DNA of 64,000 bases from Nostoc sp. NIES-4103 (GTDB taxonomy: Bacteria > Cyanobacteriota > Cyanobacteriia > Cyanobacteriales > Nostocaceae), in the NCBI RefSeq assembly GCF_002368335.1, contig NZ_AP018288.1, positions 6,391,221-6,455,220 of the forward strand. The letters run 5' to 3'. Shown here in pieces: positions 17,092-26,537 of the stretch. Within the stretch, counting starts at the first letter, position 1; every line of letters starts with the position of its first letter. The notes under the pieces were generated by a model. It did not search any database, was not told the origin of the DNA, and saw nothing but the letters and a program-made list of their open reading frames with translations. Position numbers and translations under genes: made by a program.

Positions 17092-17665
17092 ATGACTTCC
17101 ACAAAAAGTTAAGCAGGCACAACAAATATTAGAGAAGCAAAACATTGAATTAGGATTTAAATTCAACCCTCCTGCTAATCAAGCTGAAATCCAGCGATGT
17201 GAGGCAGAACTAGGATTCATTCTGCCTCATAGTTACAAGGAATTTTTGAAATTTAGCAATGGGGCAAATGTTTTTTGCAGCGAACAGCCGACATTTAAAA
17301 TTACTTTGCCCTGGTTAGCTGATAGTGGAATTTTGATTCATAGCACAAGTACTATTGTTCCATTTAATCAAGATCAAGATCAGGTCTACGTTGAGAAAGA
17401 TAGCGAGAAAAAGTATATTGCTTTTTGTTATTTAGGCTATATAGCTACAGGTGATTTTTGTAGTTTTGATATCACAACTTATGCAAATTCAGAATACAAA
17501 GTACTTGATTGTCAGCATGATTGTTCGTTTGAAGAGTGGCAAGCAGAACACATAATTGCTAAATCTTTTGAGGACTGGCTCATCAAAATCTTTGACGAAG
17601 TGATTCAAAACAATGGTCGTCCAGAGTACTGGATACCATCACCTCTATACAGTGATATACCGTAA
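17092..17665 (+). pseudogene. SMI1/KNR4-family gene with apparent 1-base frameshift near its start
   Basis: The frame ending at 17665 contains a typical SMI1/KNR4 core (CEAELGFILPHSYKEFLKFS, then NGANVF), but it has no usual start before a TTG at 17246, which would cut into the domain. Upstream the same frame encodes QAQQILEKQN and further SMI1-like text back to about 17108. An ATG at 17092 reads M-T-S-T-K-S-stop; dropping one A from the A-run at 17103-17107 would join ATG ACT TCC ACA AAA to GTT AAG CAG and restore about 190 codons. So the gene is either truly frameshifted, rescued by slippage on the A-run, or carries a sequencing error. SMI1/KNR4 proteins often serve as immunity proteins to toxins; no partner toxin is seen. 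Confidence 0.7.
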
Positions 17666-18160
17666 CTCGATTAAAAGTCGTGTTGAGAGCGATTTTTCTT
17701 CGGGGGAGATGGGACTGGGGGTAACTATGTGCTTGTTCTAAATCACTCACAACAGATTAAGGTTAACTGTTCATAGCTTAAACATCAAGAGGTAAGCTTG
17801 GCGATGCTGTGGTCTGTGGGCGGGGATGTCGGGATCAGCCTAGTTAATCGACATTAGCAACAAGCCTGTTCAAAGCGCGGCTTTCACCCAGCTAGACCAA
17901 AAATCGCCAGTGAATTTCAAAAGTAGTGAAATAGACAAACTAGGTTTCAACACCAAGCATCAAACTTGCTTTACTTAAGACTTGAGAATTCAGACTTCAG
18001 CAGAATGCTGTAGTTTGTTACTTTGTTTGGTGTGAAATTTTCAGTACCTAAGTCCAGATATGGATGTAAGAAATCAATTTTCTGGGTTAAAGTTTGAATA
18101 TTGCCAGAATTCGTTGAATCATAAGCGCAGAATATATATTGTGGCAATGTTCTGTTAGGA
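17666..18160. other. Intergenic region (495 bp), no gene seen
   Basis: AT-rich spacer upstream of the envelope-protein gene; it presumably holds that gene's promoter and 5' leader. No motif or frame supported. Confidence 0.4.
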
Positions 18161-19033
18161 GTGAATGTGAATACTATTTTTCTTCGTAAAGGTGTTTTGT
18201 TGCCAAGTTTAGCTGCTGTTGCAGTTCTGGGTGGTAGTTTATCTGCTGCTGCTCAAACAGTGGACAATATCAGCAGTGAGCAGCTAACTGAGCCTTCTGC
18301 AACTGTAGTGTCTCCCAACCAGTTGAATGCTGAACTAGAGACCCCAAGTCAAAACTTCTCCACTGAAACAACTGCCAATTCTACTTTCTCAGTTGAGAAT
18401 CAAGCAATAGAATCTGATGCTACTGCGTTGCAGGAATTACCCAGTGCTACCACAGCAGAAACTGCCAGTCGAACATTTACGCCTGTTCCTGGAACAGTAG
18501 CAACTTCATCATCTGCACTGATACCTGAGTATGCAGAACCAGCTTTTGAAACTTCTCAAACGTCGGCTCCCAAGGTGGCACAATCGGATATTGATGTCGG
18601 CAGACCTACCCGTGGTGGCAGCAGCTATATTGGTATTGCTGGTAACATTGGTTTGGATGGTGGTGAATCATCCTTGGGTGATGGCAACTTCGCAGCTGTT
18701 AGCAAAATTGGGCTAACAAATACCTTCTCATTCAGACCTTCGGCGGTGTTTGGGGATAATACCACAATTCTCCTTCCCCTATCTTACGATTTTACCTTCC
18801 AGGAAGCAGATCCATTTAGTGAACCGTTAGCGATCGCACCTTACATCGGTGCTGGTGCAGCCATTTCAACTGGTGATAACTCAGAAGTTGGCTTTTTATT
18901 GTCTGGTGGTATCGATGTACCTCTAACTAGTCAATTTACAGCAACAGCTGCTGTAAACGCTGCATTTTTTGATGAAACTGATTTAGGTTTGTTGATCGGA
19001 GTTGGTTATAACTTCCGTGGCTTTGGCTTTTAG
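18161..19033 (+). CDS. Exported beta-barrel-like envelope protein
   Basis: A 290-residue protein with a Sec signal peptide (residues about 1-32: basic start, LPSLAAVAVLGGSL, ending SAAAQT). A Ser/Thr/Glu-rich linker (about 33-145) leads to a C-terminal half of alternating hydrophobic strands (SYIGIAGNIGLDG, FSFRPSAVFGDNTTILLPLSYDF, IAPYIGAGAAIS, FTATAAVNAAFF) ending in aromatic GYNFRGFGF. The terminal Phe and strand pattern fit a small outer-membrane beta-barrel. Function unknown; GTG/ATG choice is not an issue (GAGTGAATGTGAAT near 18155-18170 gives more than one possible start). Confidence 0.7.
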   Translation: MNVNTIFLRKGVLLPSLAAVAVLGGSLSAAAQTVDNISSEQLTEPSATVVSPNQLNAELETPSQNFSTETTANSTFSVENQAIESDATALQELPSATTAETASRTFTPVPGTVATSSSALIPEYAEPAFETSQTSAPKVAQSDIDVGRPTRGGSSYIGIAGNIGLDGGESSLGDGNFAAVSKIGLTNTFSFRPSAVFGDNTTILLPLSYDFTFQEADPFSEPLAIAPYIGAGAAISTGDNSEVGFLLSGGIDVPLTSQFTATAAVNAAFFDETDLGLLIGVGYNFRGFGF

Positions 19034-19080
19034 AAGTTAAAAGTTGAGAGTTGGGAGTAACTAATTTAGTTAAAAGTTGA

Positions 19081-19115
19081 GAGTTAGGAGTGACTAATTA
19101 GTCAACTCCTAACTC
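19081..19115. terminator. Bidirectional hairpin between convergent genes
   Basis: GAGTTAGGAGT and ACTCCTAACTC (19105-19115) pair around an inner palindrome (TGACTAATTAGTCA). It sits between the convergent ends of the envelope-protein gene (19033) and the ABC binding-protein gene (19131), and is built from heptamer-type repeats. No long T-run, so termination is inferred from position and fold. Confidence 0.5.
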
Positions 19116-19130
19116 CTAACTCCGCGCCTC

Positions 19131-20465
19131 CTAAATCTTAGTTGGAGTCACTTTGTCAATGGCTTTGATTTTGCCATCTTCTCCTACTGTCCAGACATCG
19201 TAGACACCGATTACATCACCGTTAGCATCAATATCTACGTTGCCACTAGCTCCTTGGTAGTTAATCTTCTTACCTTCTTTAAGTAACTTCAAGCCTTCAC
19301 AGACATCGGTCACTTCTGTACCAGAACCAGCAGAAACTTCGCGGATTTTGCTAGATATGCCAACCCCTGTGTTCTCCTTGGCAGATTGCGCTGCCAAAAC
19401 CAATAATGCCGCAGCATCCCAAGCTTGGGGAGCATATTCCCCAGGAGAACTACCGTTTTTCTTCTCTTTCCACAGCTTGTTGAAAGCTTCTAATGCTTTA
19501 CCGTCGGAACCGGGCACTGTACCAAGCGCTCCAGTTAAAATATATTTGCCGTCAGGGCCTTTACCAACTTGTTCGGGGAAGGAGGGTGATTTTACCCCAT
19601 CTGTCAGCAGAATTTGTACTCCTTTAGTCAAACCTTGTTGGTAGGCAGTTTTGAGGAGCAGACTACCTGTTTCAGCATAAAGCACAGCAACTACCGCATC
19701 TGGCTTACCAGCAAAAGCGGCAGCAGCTTCGGTATCAAATGTTTGGGCTTTAGGGTCGTAGCGGACTGGGTTGTTTTTATTTACCACAGTGCCGCCCAAT
19801 TTCTCAAAAGTTTCTACAAATGCTTTTTCAAACCCCAGACCGTAGTCGTTGTTAATTACAACTGTGGAAACTCGCTTGAAACCTTTTTGATTAGCTAGTT
19901 GGGCTAAGGCTAGAGCTTGGTAGGTATCTGGGGGAGCTGTACGCGCCCAAAAGCCTTTAAAGTCCCCTTTTTGCGCCTTTTCAGTAAATTTGGGACTGGT
20001 GCTACCAGGGGAAACCAGCATGACTTTGTTGGGAGTGGCAATGGAGATAGCAGCAGTGGAGACACTACTAGCAAAGGAGCCTACTACACCAGCTACTTTA
20101 TCTAGAGTTGCCAGTTTGGTCATCCCAGCTGCACCAGATCTGGGGTCGGTTTGGTCGTCTACTTGTACTAAGGTGACTGGTTTACCGTTGACTCCTCCAC
20201 AAGCGTTAACGGTATCGACGAGTAAAGGTACCGAACCTATCATCTGCTGTCCAATGGAGGCTAAGTCACCGGTGGTTGGTAGTAGAGTACCAATTTTTAG
20301 CCCTTCGGCACTACTGGTTGTAGACGTTGTATTGGCTGCTGGGGTGGCGTTACCACCAGGAGTATTGGTAGCACCAGGGCCGCCAGAATTTTCACAAGCC
20401 GCCAACAGAAAACCAGATGCTATGGTAGTTAAACTCAGGGCTAGGGCAGCACTAATTTTTCGCAT
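19131..20465 (-). CDS. ABC transporter substrate-binding lipoprotein, branched-chain amino acid type
   Basis: A 444-residue periplasmic binding protein of the LivJ/type I fold. The lipobox LLAAC places the lipid-bearing Cys at residue 24, followed by a Gly/Thr/Ala-rich linker (to about 50) and LKIGTLLPTTGDLASIG, the standard first strand. VVGSFASSVSTAAISIA and LVSPGSTSPKF are ligand-loop elements of the family. It binds amino acids, amides or urea-like ligands; the exact one cannot be read. No permease or ATPase gene is adjacent, so its transporter partner is encoded elsewhere. Confidence 0.9.
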   Translation of the reverse strand: MRKISAALALSLTTIASGFLLAACENSGGPGATNTPGGNATPAANTTSTTSSAEGLKIGTLLPTTGDLASIGQQMIGSVPLLVDTVNACGGVNGKPVTLVQVDDQTDPRSGAAGMTKLATLDKVAGVVGSFASSVSTAAISIATPNKVMLVSPGSTSPKFTEKAQKGDFKGFWARTAPPDTYQALALAQLANQKGFKRVSTVVINNDYGLGFEKAFVETFEKLGGTVVNKNNPVRYDPKAQTFDTEAAAAFAGKPDAVVAVLYAETGSLLLKTAYQQGLTKGVQILLTDGVKSPSFPEQVGKGPDGKYILTGALGTVPGSDGKALEAFNKLWKEKKNGSSPGEYAPQAWDAAALLVLAAQSAKENTGVGISSKIREVSAGSGTEVTDVCEGLKLLKEGKKINYQGASGNVDIDANGDVIGVYDVWTVGEDGKIKAIDKVTPTKI

Positions 20466-20637
20466 ATATTACTCTCACTCCTCAGATATATGGGAGCCTG
20501 AAAGTAAGATTTAGACTAAATTTTCAGGTTAGTTCAATCTTAACAAGACTCCAAAGGATAAATAATATCATCCCTATGGAGGTGTAAAAGTATTTACTCT
20601 TACATTAGTGTTTCTTTTACGTTTCTAAGAATGAAAA

Positions 20638-20729
20638 CGGAGAGGGAGGGATTCGAACCCTCGGTACGGAGTTGCCTGCCGTACAACAGATTAGCAATCT
20701 GCCGCTTTCGACCACTCAGCCACCTCTCC
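20638..20729 (-). tRNA. tRNA-Ser(GCU)
   Basis: Read on the minus strand: acceptor GGAGAGG/CCTCTCC, D-arm GGCTGAGTGGTCGAAAGC, anticodon loop with GCT between CAGAT and ATCTG, a long variable arm (GTACGGCAGGCAACTCCGTAC) and T-loop TTCGAAT. The long variable arm is diagnostic of a class II tRNA. CCA is not encoded. Confidence 0.95.
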
Positions 20730-20871
20730 TCGGTCACGAATATTAATGTTAGCAGATTTTTTTAGGAAAGTAAATAGTTAATTGGTTAATTGTCAGTTGT
20801 CAGTTGTTGGTTGTTAGTTTTTTCTTAGTTACCACTGACCACTGACTACTGACGACTAACCACTAACCTAA

Positions 20872-21804
20872 TTACAGTACTTGCGATCGCATCCAAGCTA
20901 GGGGTAAAGAACGTAGCTTTTGCCATTGGGGCACGTAGGCACGCTGAGTAAAGGCATTGTAATCGTTGCGCTCAATTACTCTTAAAATTCCACTGTAGTG
21001 GGTAAGGGCAGCCCATACAGGCCAGCGGGCATCAGAAGATAGATAAGAGATTCCTTTTTCTGCTTTGGTATAAAATTCTCGTGCCCGTACTATTTGAAAG
21101 CGCATCAAAGACCGCCAGCGCTCATCGATTACACCTTTGAATAAATCTTCCTCTGTGTAGTTAAATCTTGCCAAATCTTCTAGAGGAATATAAATTCGCC
21201 CACGTCGCGCATCTTCGCCCACATCCCGCAGGATGTTGGTTAGTTGCTTGGCTATTCCCAAGGCAATTTCTTCTTCTATGGGAACATAGAGCTGTTGTTG
21301 ACGGTTCCACGGAGCTGTATTTCTGGTGTTATCCAACCCCATGACTGCCGTTGACATCAAGCCGACGGTACCAGCTACGCGGTAACAGTAGAGATATAAT
21401 TCCTCGAAAGTTTCATAGCGACTACGGTACAAGTCCATACGCTGTCCGGCAATCATATCCCGAAAGGGCTGAATGTCAATTGGAAAGCGCTGGACAGTAT
21501 CCGCCAACGCCACATCTAAGTTGTCTGCTGGGTGTCCAGCAAAAATTGATTCCAGCCGCTGTTCCCATAGATCTAGGGTTTCTGGTGTTGTCATAGCAGA
21601 TGCGGGGCCATCCACTAGTTCATCTGTACGGCGACACCAAGCATAAATTGCCCAAATAGCGGGACGTTTTTCCTTGCTCAGGAGCAAGGTACTGAGGTAA
21701 AACGTCGTGGAATACTTGGCTATGAGGTGACGACATAGGTTATAGGACTCGTCTACTGAGACCAGCGTTTTCATGCGCGGGGGGGAATCAGACAGTTGCA
21801 GCAT
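20872..21804 (-). CDS. crtB: Phytoene synthase
   Basis: Condenses two geranylgeranyl diphosphates to 15-cis-phytoene, the first committed step of carotenoid synthesis. At 310 residues it has normal length. Seen: first Asp-rich region RRTDELVDGP, second NILRDVGEDARRGRIYIP, and AIYAWCRRTDE characteristic of squalene/phytoene synthases. The ATG at 21804 lies 17 bp inside the 3' end of crtP, so the two are translationally linked in one operon; a second in-frame Met (MKTLVSVDES, at residue 11) is possible and would remove most of the overlap. Confidence 0.95.
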   Translation of the reverse strand: MLQLSDSPPRMKTLVSVDESYNLCRHLIAKYSTTFYLSTLLLSKEKRPAIWAIYAWCRRTDELVDGPASAMTTPETLDLWEQRLESIFAGHPADNLDVALADTVQRFPIDIQPFRDMIAGQRMDLYRSRYETFEELYLYCYRVAGTVGLMSTAVMGLDNTRNTAPWNRQQQLYVPIEEEIALGIAKQLTNILRDVGEDARRGRIYIPLEDLARFNYTEEDLFKGVIDERWRSLMRFQIVRAREFYTKAEKGISYLSSDARWPVWAALTHYSGILRVIERNDYNAFTQRAYVPQWQKLRSLPLAWMRSQVL

Positions 21805-23227
21805 TCGTTGCAGGCGGTCGGGTTAGCGTTGGCAAGTGAGAAGGATTCGTCACTGGGTTGGCTTCAGCGATCGCCTGCGCTGTTAGCTTACCAGAAAGTA
21901 CGGCACCTTCCATACTGGCTAAGTAACGTTGCATGGTGTAATCGCCAGTCAAATAAAAGTTGGCAATGGGGGTTACTTGCGACGGACGGTATTCTTGACG
22001 ACCTGGGGTCGCTTTGTACACTGAACGCGGCGTTTTCACCACATGATATTTCAACAATTTTGCTGGATTTTCTCCTCCAAAGTGGTCGGGGAAGAGTTTT
22101 TCTAATTCAGCAATCGTAGCGCTGACAATTTCCTCGTCAGATTTGGCGATCCAATCTTTGGCTGGTGCTAGAACTAATTCCAGCATCGAGCGATCCGGAT
22201 TAGCATATTCGCGACAAGTATTGCTCATATCAGCATAAACGCTGAGGAGGGGCGATCGCGAAAATAATAAGTGATCAATTTCTGTGAGTTTGCGATCAAA
22301 CCACAAGTGTAAGTTAATCACCGGTACGCCTTCCAAGCCTTCTAGCTTTTGGAAGAATTCCATCTGCTGCCAAGGTTTCGGGAGTATGACTTTCAGCGGA
22401 TCAACTGGCATGGCAGATACATACAAATCAGCCGTGAAGACTTCATCTTCTGCTCCATTTAACCCCCGCAGCAAAAATCCCTTGACTGTGCCATCAGGAT
22501 TCAGCAAAATCTCTTTTAAGGGGGCGTTCAGCCGTACTTCCCCGCCACGTTCGGTAATGTAATCTACCAAAGGCTGACACAATCGTTCTGTTGGGGAACC
22601 ATCCAAAAACGCCATTTTTGAGCCATTTTTTTCTTGGAGGAAGCGATTGAGGGCTGTTAGCAGGATGGTAGCAGAAATTTCATCGGGGCCGATGAAGTTC
22701 AGTGATTTGCACATGGCAATAAAAACTTCATCATTCACCCGTTCCGGAATATTTTGCTTACGCAGCCACTCTGTCCAGGAGTATTTGTCCATGTCTTCGA
22801 CGTATTTTTGCCCCTGAATCATCGCCGGAATCAGTCCTAGCCCAAATTTAATTTTTTCAGGCCAGGTCAACATGTCGTTATTTCGCAGAATTGCCACTAT
22901 ACCATTTAGAGGTGCTGGCAAATCGGGAAAATCAAAGCGGCTGTAAGTACCTGGTGCATTGGGCTGGTTGAAGATCATTGTATGTTCTTTCCATTGCAAC
23001 CGATCTTCAATATCCAGTTCTTTGAATAGCTGCAACATGTTGGGATACGCCCCAAAGAAAATGTGCAGACCCGTTTCGTACCAGTCTCCATCAGAGTCTT
23101 TCCACGCCGCCACTTTACCTCCCAATACGTCCCGGCGTTCCAAGACAATGGGGGTGTGACCTGCGTCTGTGAGATATTTCGCGCAGGAAAGTCCTGCTAG
23201 ACCAGCACCCGCGATCGCTACTCGCAT
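21788..23227 (-). CDS. crtP: 15-cis-phytoene desaturase (plant type)
   Basis: Plant-type phytoene desaturase that introduces two double bases-pairs' worth of unsaturation (phytoene to phytofluene to zeta-carotene) using plastoquinone as acceptor, at the thylakoid membrane. At 479 residues it matches cyanobacterial CrtP/PDS. Seen: FAD-binding VAIAGAGLAGLSCAKYL (residues 3-19) with ERRDVLGGK after it, and the C-terminal FAD motif NFYLTGDYTMQRYLASMEGA near 430-450. It precedes crtB in the operon, the standard cyanobacterial order. The 430-bp AT-rich region upstream should hold the promoter. Confidence 0.96.
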   Translation of the reverse strand: MRVAIAGAGLAGLSCAKYLTDAGHTPIVLERRDVLGGKVAAWKDSDGDWYETGLHIFFGAYPNMLQLFKELDIEDRLQWKEHTMIFNQPNAPGTYSRFDFPDLPAPLNGIVAILRNNDMLTWPEKIKFGLGLIPAMIQGQKYVEDMDKYSWTEWLRKQNIPERVNDEVFIAMCKSLNFIGPDEISATILLTALNRFLQEKNGSKMAFLDGSPTERLCQPLVDYITERGGEVRLNAPLKEILLNPDGTVKGFLLRGLNGAEDEVFTADLYVSAMPVDPLKVILPKPWQQMEFFQKLEGLEGVPVINLHLWFDRKLTEIDHLLFSRSPLLSVYADMSNTCREYANPDRSMLELVLAPAKDWIAKSDEEIVSATIAELEKLFPDHFGGENPAKLLKYHVVKTPRSVYKATPGRQEYRPSQVTPIANFYLTGDYTMQRYLASMEGAVLSGKLTAQAIAEANPVTNPSHLPTLTRPPATNAATV

Positions 23228-23601
23228 TTAAACCTACTATTCTTCAATATTTCTTAATCGTTTTGCCGTTTTCATTATACGTTGCAATCCGTTACATTTG
23301 GTATCCGTTGTGCGATCGCTTTCCCAAAAAACTTATTTCAAAGGAATTTTACTTACACATACCAATAATAGATGCCTACTTGCAGCATTGTTGATGACAA
23401 TTATAAAAAACATCTATAGTAGTTTTATATACTGTATTATCCAATAATACTTATTATTAAGTAGATGTATATCTAAACAGATGATGCAGTTGATCATAAA
23501 TTAGGTTGGTAGCTCAATTTAATTAAATGTGTAGTGTCCGAAGCGAGTGCAACCTAGTAAAGAAAAATAATCACAAAGACTCTATTTGACAGTTTTAAAG
23601 A
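23228..23601. other. Intergenic region upstream of crtP, AT-rich
   Basis: No gene seen. The region carries the crtP promoter on one side; I could not identify a specific element. Confidence 0.4.
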
Positions 23602-23633
23602 TAAAAACCCCATATTCATGAGCGAAGATGGGG
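23602..23633 (-). terminator. Rho-independent terminator of the PhyH-like gene
   Basis: On the minus strand CCCCAT, a 14-base loop, ATGGGG, then TTTTTATC. It begins 25 bp past the stop of the PhyH-like gene, the expected place. Confidence 0.75.
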
Positions 23634-23657
23634 AAAAGAGGAATTTTTTTCTTTTCA

Positions 23658-24626
23658 TTACATGAGTTCTTCAATACATTTCAATAGAGAAGTTTCTCTA
23701 ATATCGTGTTGCATATTATAATCTGTTGTCGCAAATTCTATTTGTAAAATTAAGCGGTCTTTATGAGTCGGAGGAATGCCTTTATGAAAACAAAGTGGAT
23801 CTTCTACAAACCCAAAACCAGCTTTGCCGCAAATCTTTACTAAAGAATCTAGACCATAATAGGCAATGATATCTTTGTCTGTTTCTCGTTTACGTAAACA
23901 AAGGTGCGACAACTTTTTTTTCTTATGACTTCCACGCACACAGACATGAGGGCCAGACGTTTCATCTACATCAGTCAAATAAAAGAAAAATTTAACAAAG
24001 CGATAATCATCCATATCGTAGTGGAAAAATTGAGCCGCTTGACTTTGTTCATGGTATGTTGCTTTTCCTGCAAAACTCCACCACAAATGATTTCCTTGGT
24101 GTACAGGTTGAGTATCTAAATATCTAGCAGCTATGGCTAATAATAAAGGGTCATTTTGCAGTTTTTTAATAGCTGGACATAGCAAACCTGTGTTGAAATA
24201 ATTGCCTGTAGTAAAATGCTTTTTTAACTTTTTTTCTACTTGCTCTTTTTGGTGATAATAAAAACCTAAATTCGATTTGCGATTTCCATAACAAACTGTT
24301 GACTTAGCAAAATTAATGATTTCTTGAACCATTTCTTGAGGAAGGTTAATATTTAAATATAAACCTTCAGTTTTTAATTGATTAACAGCTATATCTAAAT
24401 TAGTTTCTCCAAAACAAGAATTACTTTCATTGATGAATGTTAAATATGATTGAGATGAGCGTTTGAAGAAAAATAACATTATGGCTCTTCCAATCTGAAA
24501 TCGAGCCACTTTACGCATCAAAAGCCATTTGGGATTTTGAGTTAATCCCTTGTAATTTTCATATAAATTCTCATAAATTTTTGTAAAGACGTTCTCCAGA
24601 AAGTTGTTCAATAGACTAGTAGACAT
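23658..24626 (-). CDS. Phytanoyl-CoA dioxygenase (PhyH)-like Fe(II)/2-oxoglutarate oxygenase
   Basis: A 322-residue protein with the double-stranded beta-helix iron site of the PhyH family: the HxD pair is His202-Tyr-Asp204 (FHYDMD), the distal ligand is His281 (CFHKGIPPTHKDR) and Arg291 fits the 2-oxoglutarate carboxylate. FFFYLTDVDETSGPHVCVRGSH between them is a typical family stretch. The N-terminal 130 residues are Lys/Phe-rich and unlike the core. It likely hydroxylates a small organic molecule; substrate unknown. It is isolated between long AT-rich spacers and has AT-richer codons than crtP beside it, compatible with transfer. Confidence 0.8.
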   Translation of the reverse strand: MSTSLLNNFLENVFTKIYENLYENYKGLTQNPKWLLMRKVARFQIGRAIMLFFFKRSSQSYLTFINESNSCFGETNLDIAVNQLKTEGLYLNINLPQEMVQEIINFAKSTVCYGNRKSNLGFYYHQKEQVEKKLKKHFTTGNYFNTGLLCPAIKKLQNDPLLLAIAARYLDTQPVHQGNHLWWSFAGKATYHEQSQAAQFFHYDMDDYRFVKFFFYLTDVDETSGPHVCVRGSHKKKKLSHLCLRKRETDKDIIAYYGLDSLVKICGKAGFGFVEDPLCFHKGIPPTHKDRLILQIEFATTDYNMQHDIRETSLLKCIEELM

Positions 24627-25224
24627 AAGCTCCCTGAAATAAAAACAGCAACAAGCTATCGCACAAATATTTTTGTGAGTCTATACAATCGGTATTTATC
24701 TAAGTAGGAATACGTAATTACTATAATTAAATATTAATAGATAATGGTTAATTACGCTACAAAATTCTGGTCTGTTTATTATTTCTTTGTATAAAAAAGC
24801 AATTTTGTAAAGAGTTACTGAAAAATTAGGCAAAATAGTGCTTTCAAGTTCGACAAGATGAGATTAATCTCCAGGAAAATGAAAATTAAGAGGGTAATCT
24901 TTTTAGGACTTACGCAAAACTACACGCTCTTTGCAACAATTCATGAATTGCTGCTATAGAAGAATAAGGTTTTCGGCTATTCCTTGCGTAAGTCTTGTCT
25001 ATGTTAAAAGCACATGAGTTCATTTGAACTGAGTTTGTAAAGGCGACTCAAGGAGCAAATTTAGAGATGAAGCGCTGTTTTGACAGGGAACAAAATATCA
25101 GTTACGCAAGTTAATTACCATTTACATTTCTTTATAGAATGCCGCTTCAGGATGTAGGATCGGGGCTAATATCCTTAAGGTTGAAAATTCCAGTTGTTTA
25201 CTACACAACCGTAGGTAAAGCATT
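24627..25224. other. Intergenic AT-rich region (598 bp) with a MITE-like repeat
   Basis: No gene seen. Divergent promoters for the PhyH-like gene and the NagZ-like gene should be here. It contains the small inverted-repeat element at 24905-24996. Confidence 0.5.
24905..24996. mobile_element. MITE-like element B (about 92 bp)
   Basis: AGGACTTACGCAA at the left end is matched by TTGCGTAAGTCTT at the right end (12 of 13 paired). No reading frame inside. A related AAGACTTACGGCAAG occurs at about 54017, without a partner. Confidence 0.6.
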
Positions 25225-26313
25225 ATGGCAGTATCACAGAATTTACAGCGCTTTGGACACCACTTAATTATAGGTATTTCTGGTACTACATTAAGTGATG
25301 AGGATAAACGTGCAATCAACGAATTGAAACCGGTTGGCGTGATCTTTTTCGCTAAAAACTTTCTCGATGGTATCCCTTATGAAGTTTGGTTGGAAAGCTT
25401 CCAGCAGCTAAACCAGCAGATCCGACAATACGCTGAACGTGATTTGATGTTCATAACTTTAGATCATGAAGGAGGACGTGTTGTTCGCACACCGTTACCA
25501 ATTACGCGATTTCCCTATGCTTTGTTGTGGCGATCGCAATCGCGCGAAGTAGCAAAAGCAACAGCCTTAGAACTAAAATCACTAGGAATCAATTTATCTT
25601 GGGCGCCTGATGCAGATATTTTTTCCCATCCCCAAAACCCTGTTATTGGGCCTCGCGCCTTTGGTAACACTCCTGAAGCTGCTGCACAAGGTGCGCTTGA
25701 ATATTATTTAGGACTGCAAGAATCGGGAATTTTGGGATGCGCTAAGCACTTCCCCGGACATGGAGACACCAGCCAAGACTCTCACATTGAGTTACCGTCA
25801 TTGAATCTGAGTTTAGAAGATTTGCGAATTCGGGAACTGATACCTTTCAAAACTTTAATTGAAGCGCAGATTCCTTTGATTATGACAGCACATATCTTGT
25901 TTCCCAAGATAGATCCTGATGTGCCGGCGACGCTTTCCCAAGCTATTCTGAAAAACATACTCCGCAAAGAACTTGGCTTTGAAGGAGTGATTGTATCTGA
26001 CGACTTAGATATGAAAGCTGTGTCAGATATGTTTACTCAAAGTGGTACTGTAGCCAGAGCATTTCAAGCTGGTTGTGATTTGTTTATTGTCTCACGCAAC
26101 ATTCATTCAGCAACTTTGGAACGTACCTATAAAATGGCTGAAGATTTTGTAGATTCTCTAGAGAAAGGTAGCCTTGATGAATCTGTGGTGGAAGCAGCTA
26201 AAAATAGAATTGAGAAATTACTGGCGGTGACACCGCAATATTCAGTGCATCTTCTTGATAAGGATACATTGTTACAACACGCAGAACTAGCGATCGCTTG
26301 TTGTTTTAAGTAA
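25225..26313 (+). CDS. Glycoside hydrolase family 3 beta-N-acetylhexosaminidase (NagZ-like)
   Basis: Removes GlcNAc from muropeptides during peptidoglycan recycling; cytosolic in the family. At 362 residues it is single-domain, like NagZ. Seen: HEGGRVVR near residue 80, the diagnostic KHFPGHGD with DSH following (about 173-188), in which the Asp-His dyad acts as acid/base, and the nucleophile region VSDDLDMKAV near 257. Start ATG at 25225. No neighbouring recycling gene. Confidence 0.9.
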   Translation: MAVSQNLQRFGHHLIIGISGTTLSDEDKRAINELKPVGVIFFAKNFLDGIPYEVWLESFQQLNQQIRQYAERDLMFITLDHEGGRVVRTPLPITRFPYALLWRSQSREVAKATALELKSLGINLSWAPDADIFSHPQNPVIGPRAFGNTPEAAAQGALEYYLGLQESGILGCAKHFPGHGDTSQDSHIELPSLNLSLEDLRIRELIPFKTLIEAQIPLIMTAHILFPKIDPDVPATLSQAILKNILRKELGFEGVIVSDDLDMKAVSDMFTQSGTVARAFQAGCDLFIVSRNIHSATLERTYKMAEDFVDSLEKGSLDESVVEAAKNRIEKLLAVTPQYSVHLLDKDTLLQHAELAIACCFK

Positions 26314-26396
26314 TTTTAGGCGCTTGGAGTGCGATCGCAGTTGCTAAAATCAACGGTGATATTGAAGCAACTGCGAATATTGGTTAATGAAGAATT

Positions 26397-26537
26397 ATGA
26401 AACCTAACTTTGCAGGAATGAGTAAATCAGAATTAAAGGCTTATCTGCTAAAACATCGCAACGATACTGAAGCTTTTCACGCCTTGATGGATCAAATTAC
26501 ATCTGAACCCAATCAAATATTTTATACAGTTGAATAA
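26397..26537 (+). CDS. Small DUF6887-like protein, possibly truncated
   Basis: A 46-codon frame from ATG at 26397: MKPNFAGMSKSELKAYLLKH, then RNDTEAFHALMDQI. This start is typical of a small cyanobacterial family (DUF6887-like, from memory) often encoded near toxin-antitoxin-like pairs. The frame stops at TAA (26535-26537) after FYTVE, yet the same frame continues with AEKLQKLIEDKDALKKI for about 20 more codons, which looks like the missing C-terminus. So this may be a truncated or decaying gene. Confidence 0.55.
   Translation: MKPNFAGMSKSELKAYLLKHRNDTEAFHALMDQITSEPNQIFYTVE

Noticed and set aside
19990..20514. 174-codon plus-strand frame opposite the ABC binding protein
   Set aside because: Shadow of a clear lipoprotein gene on the other strand.
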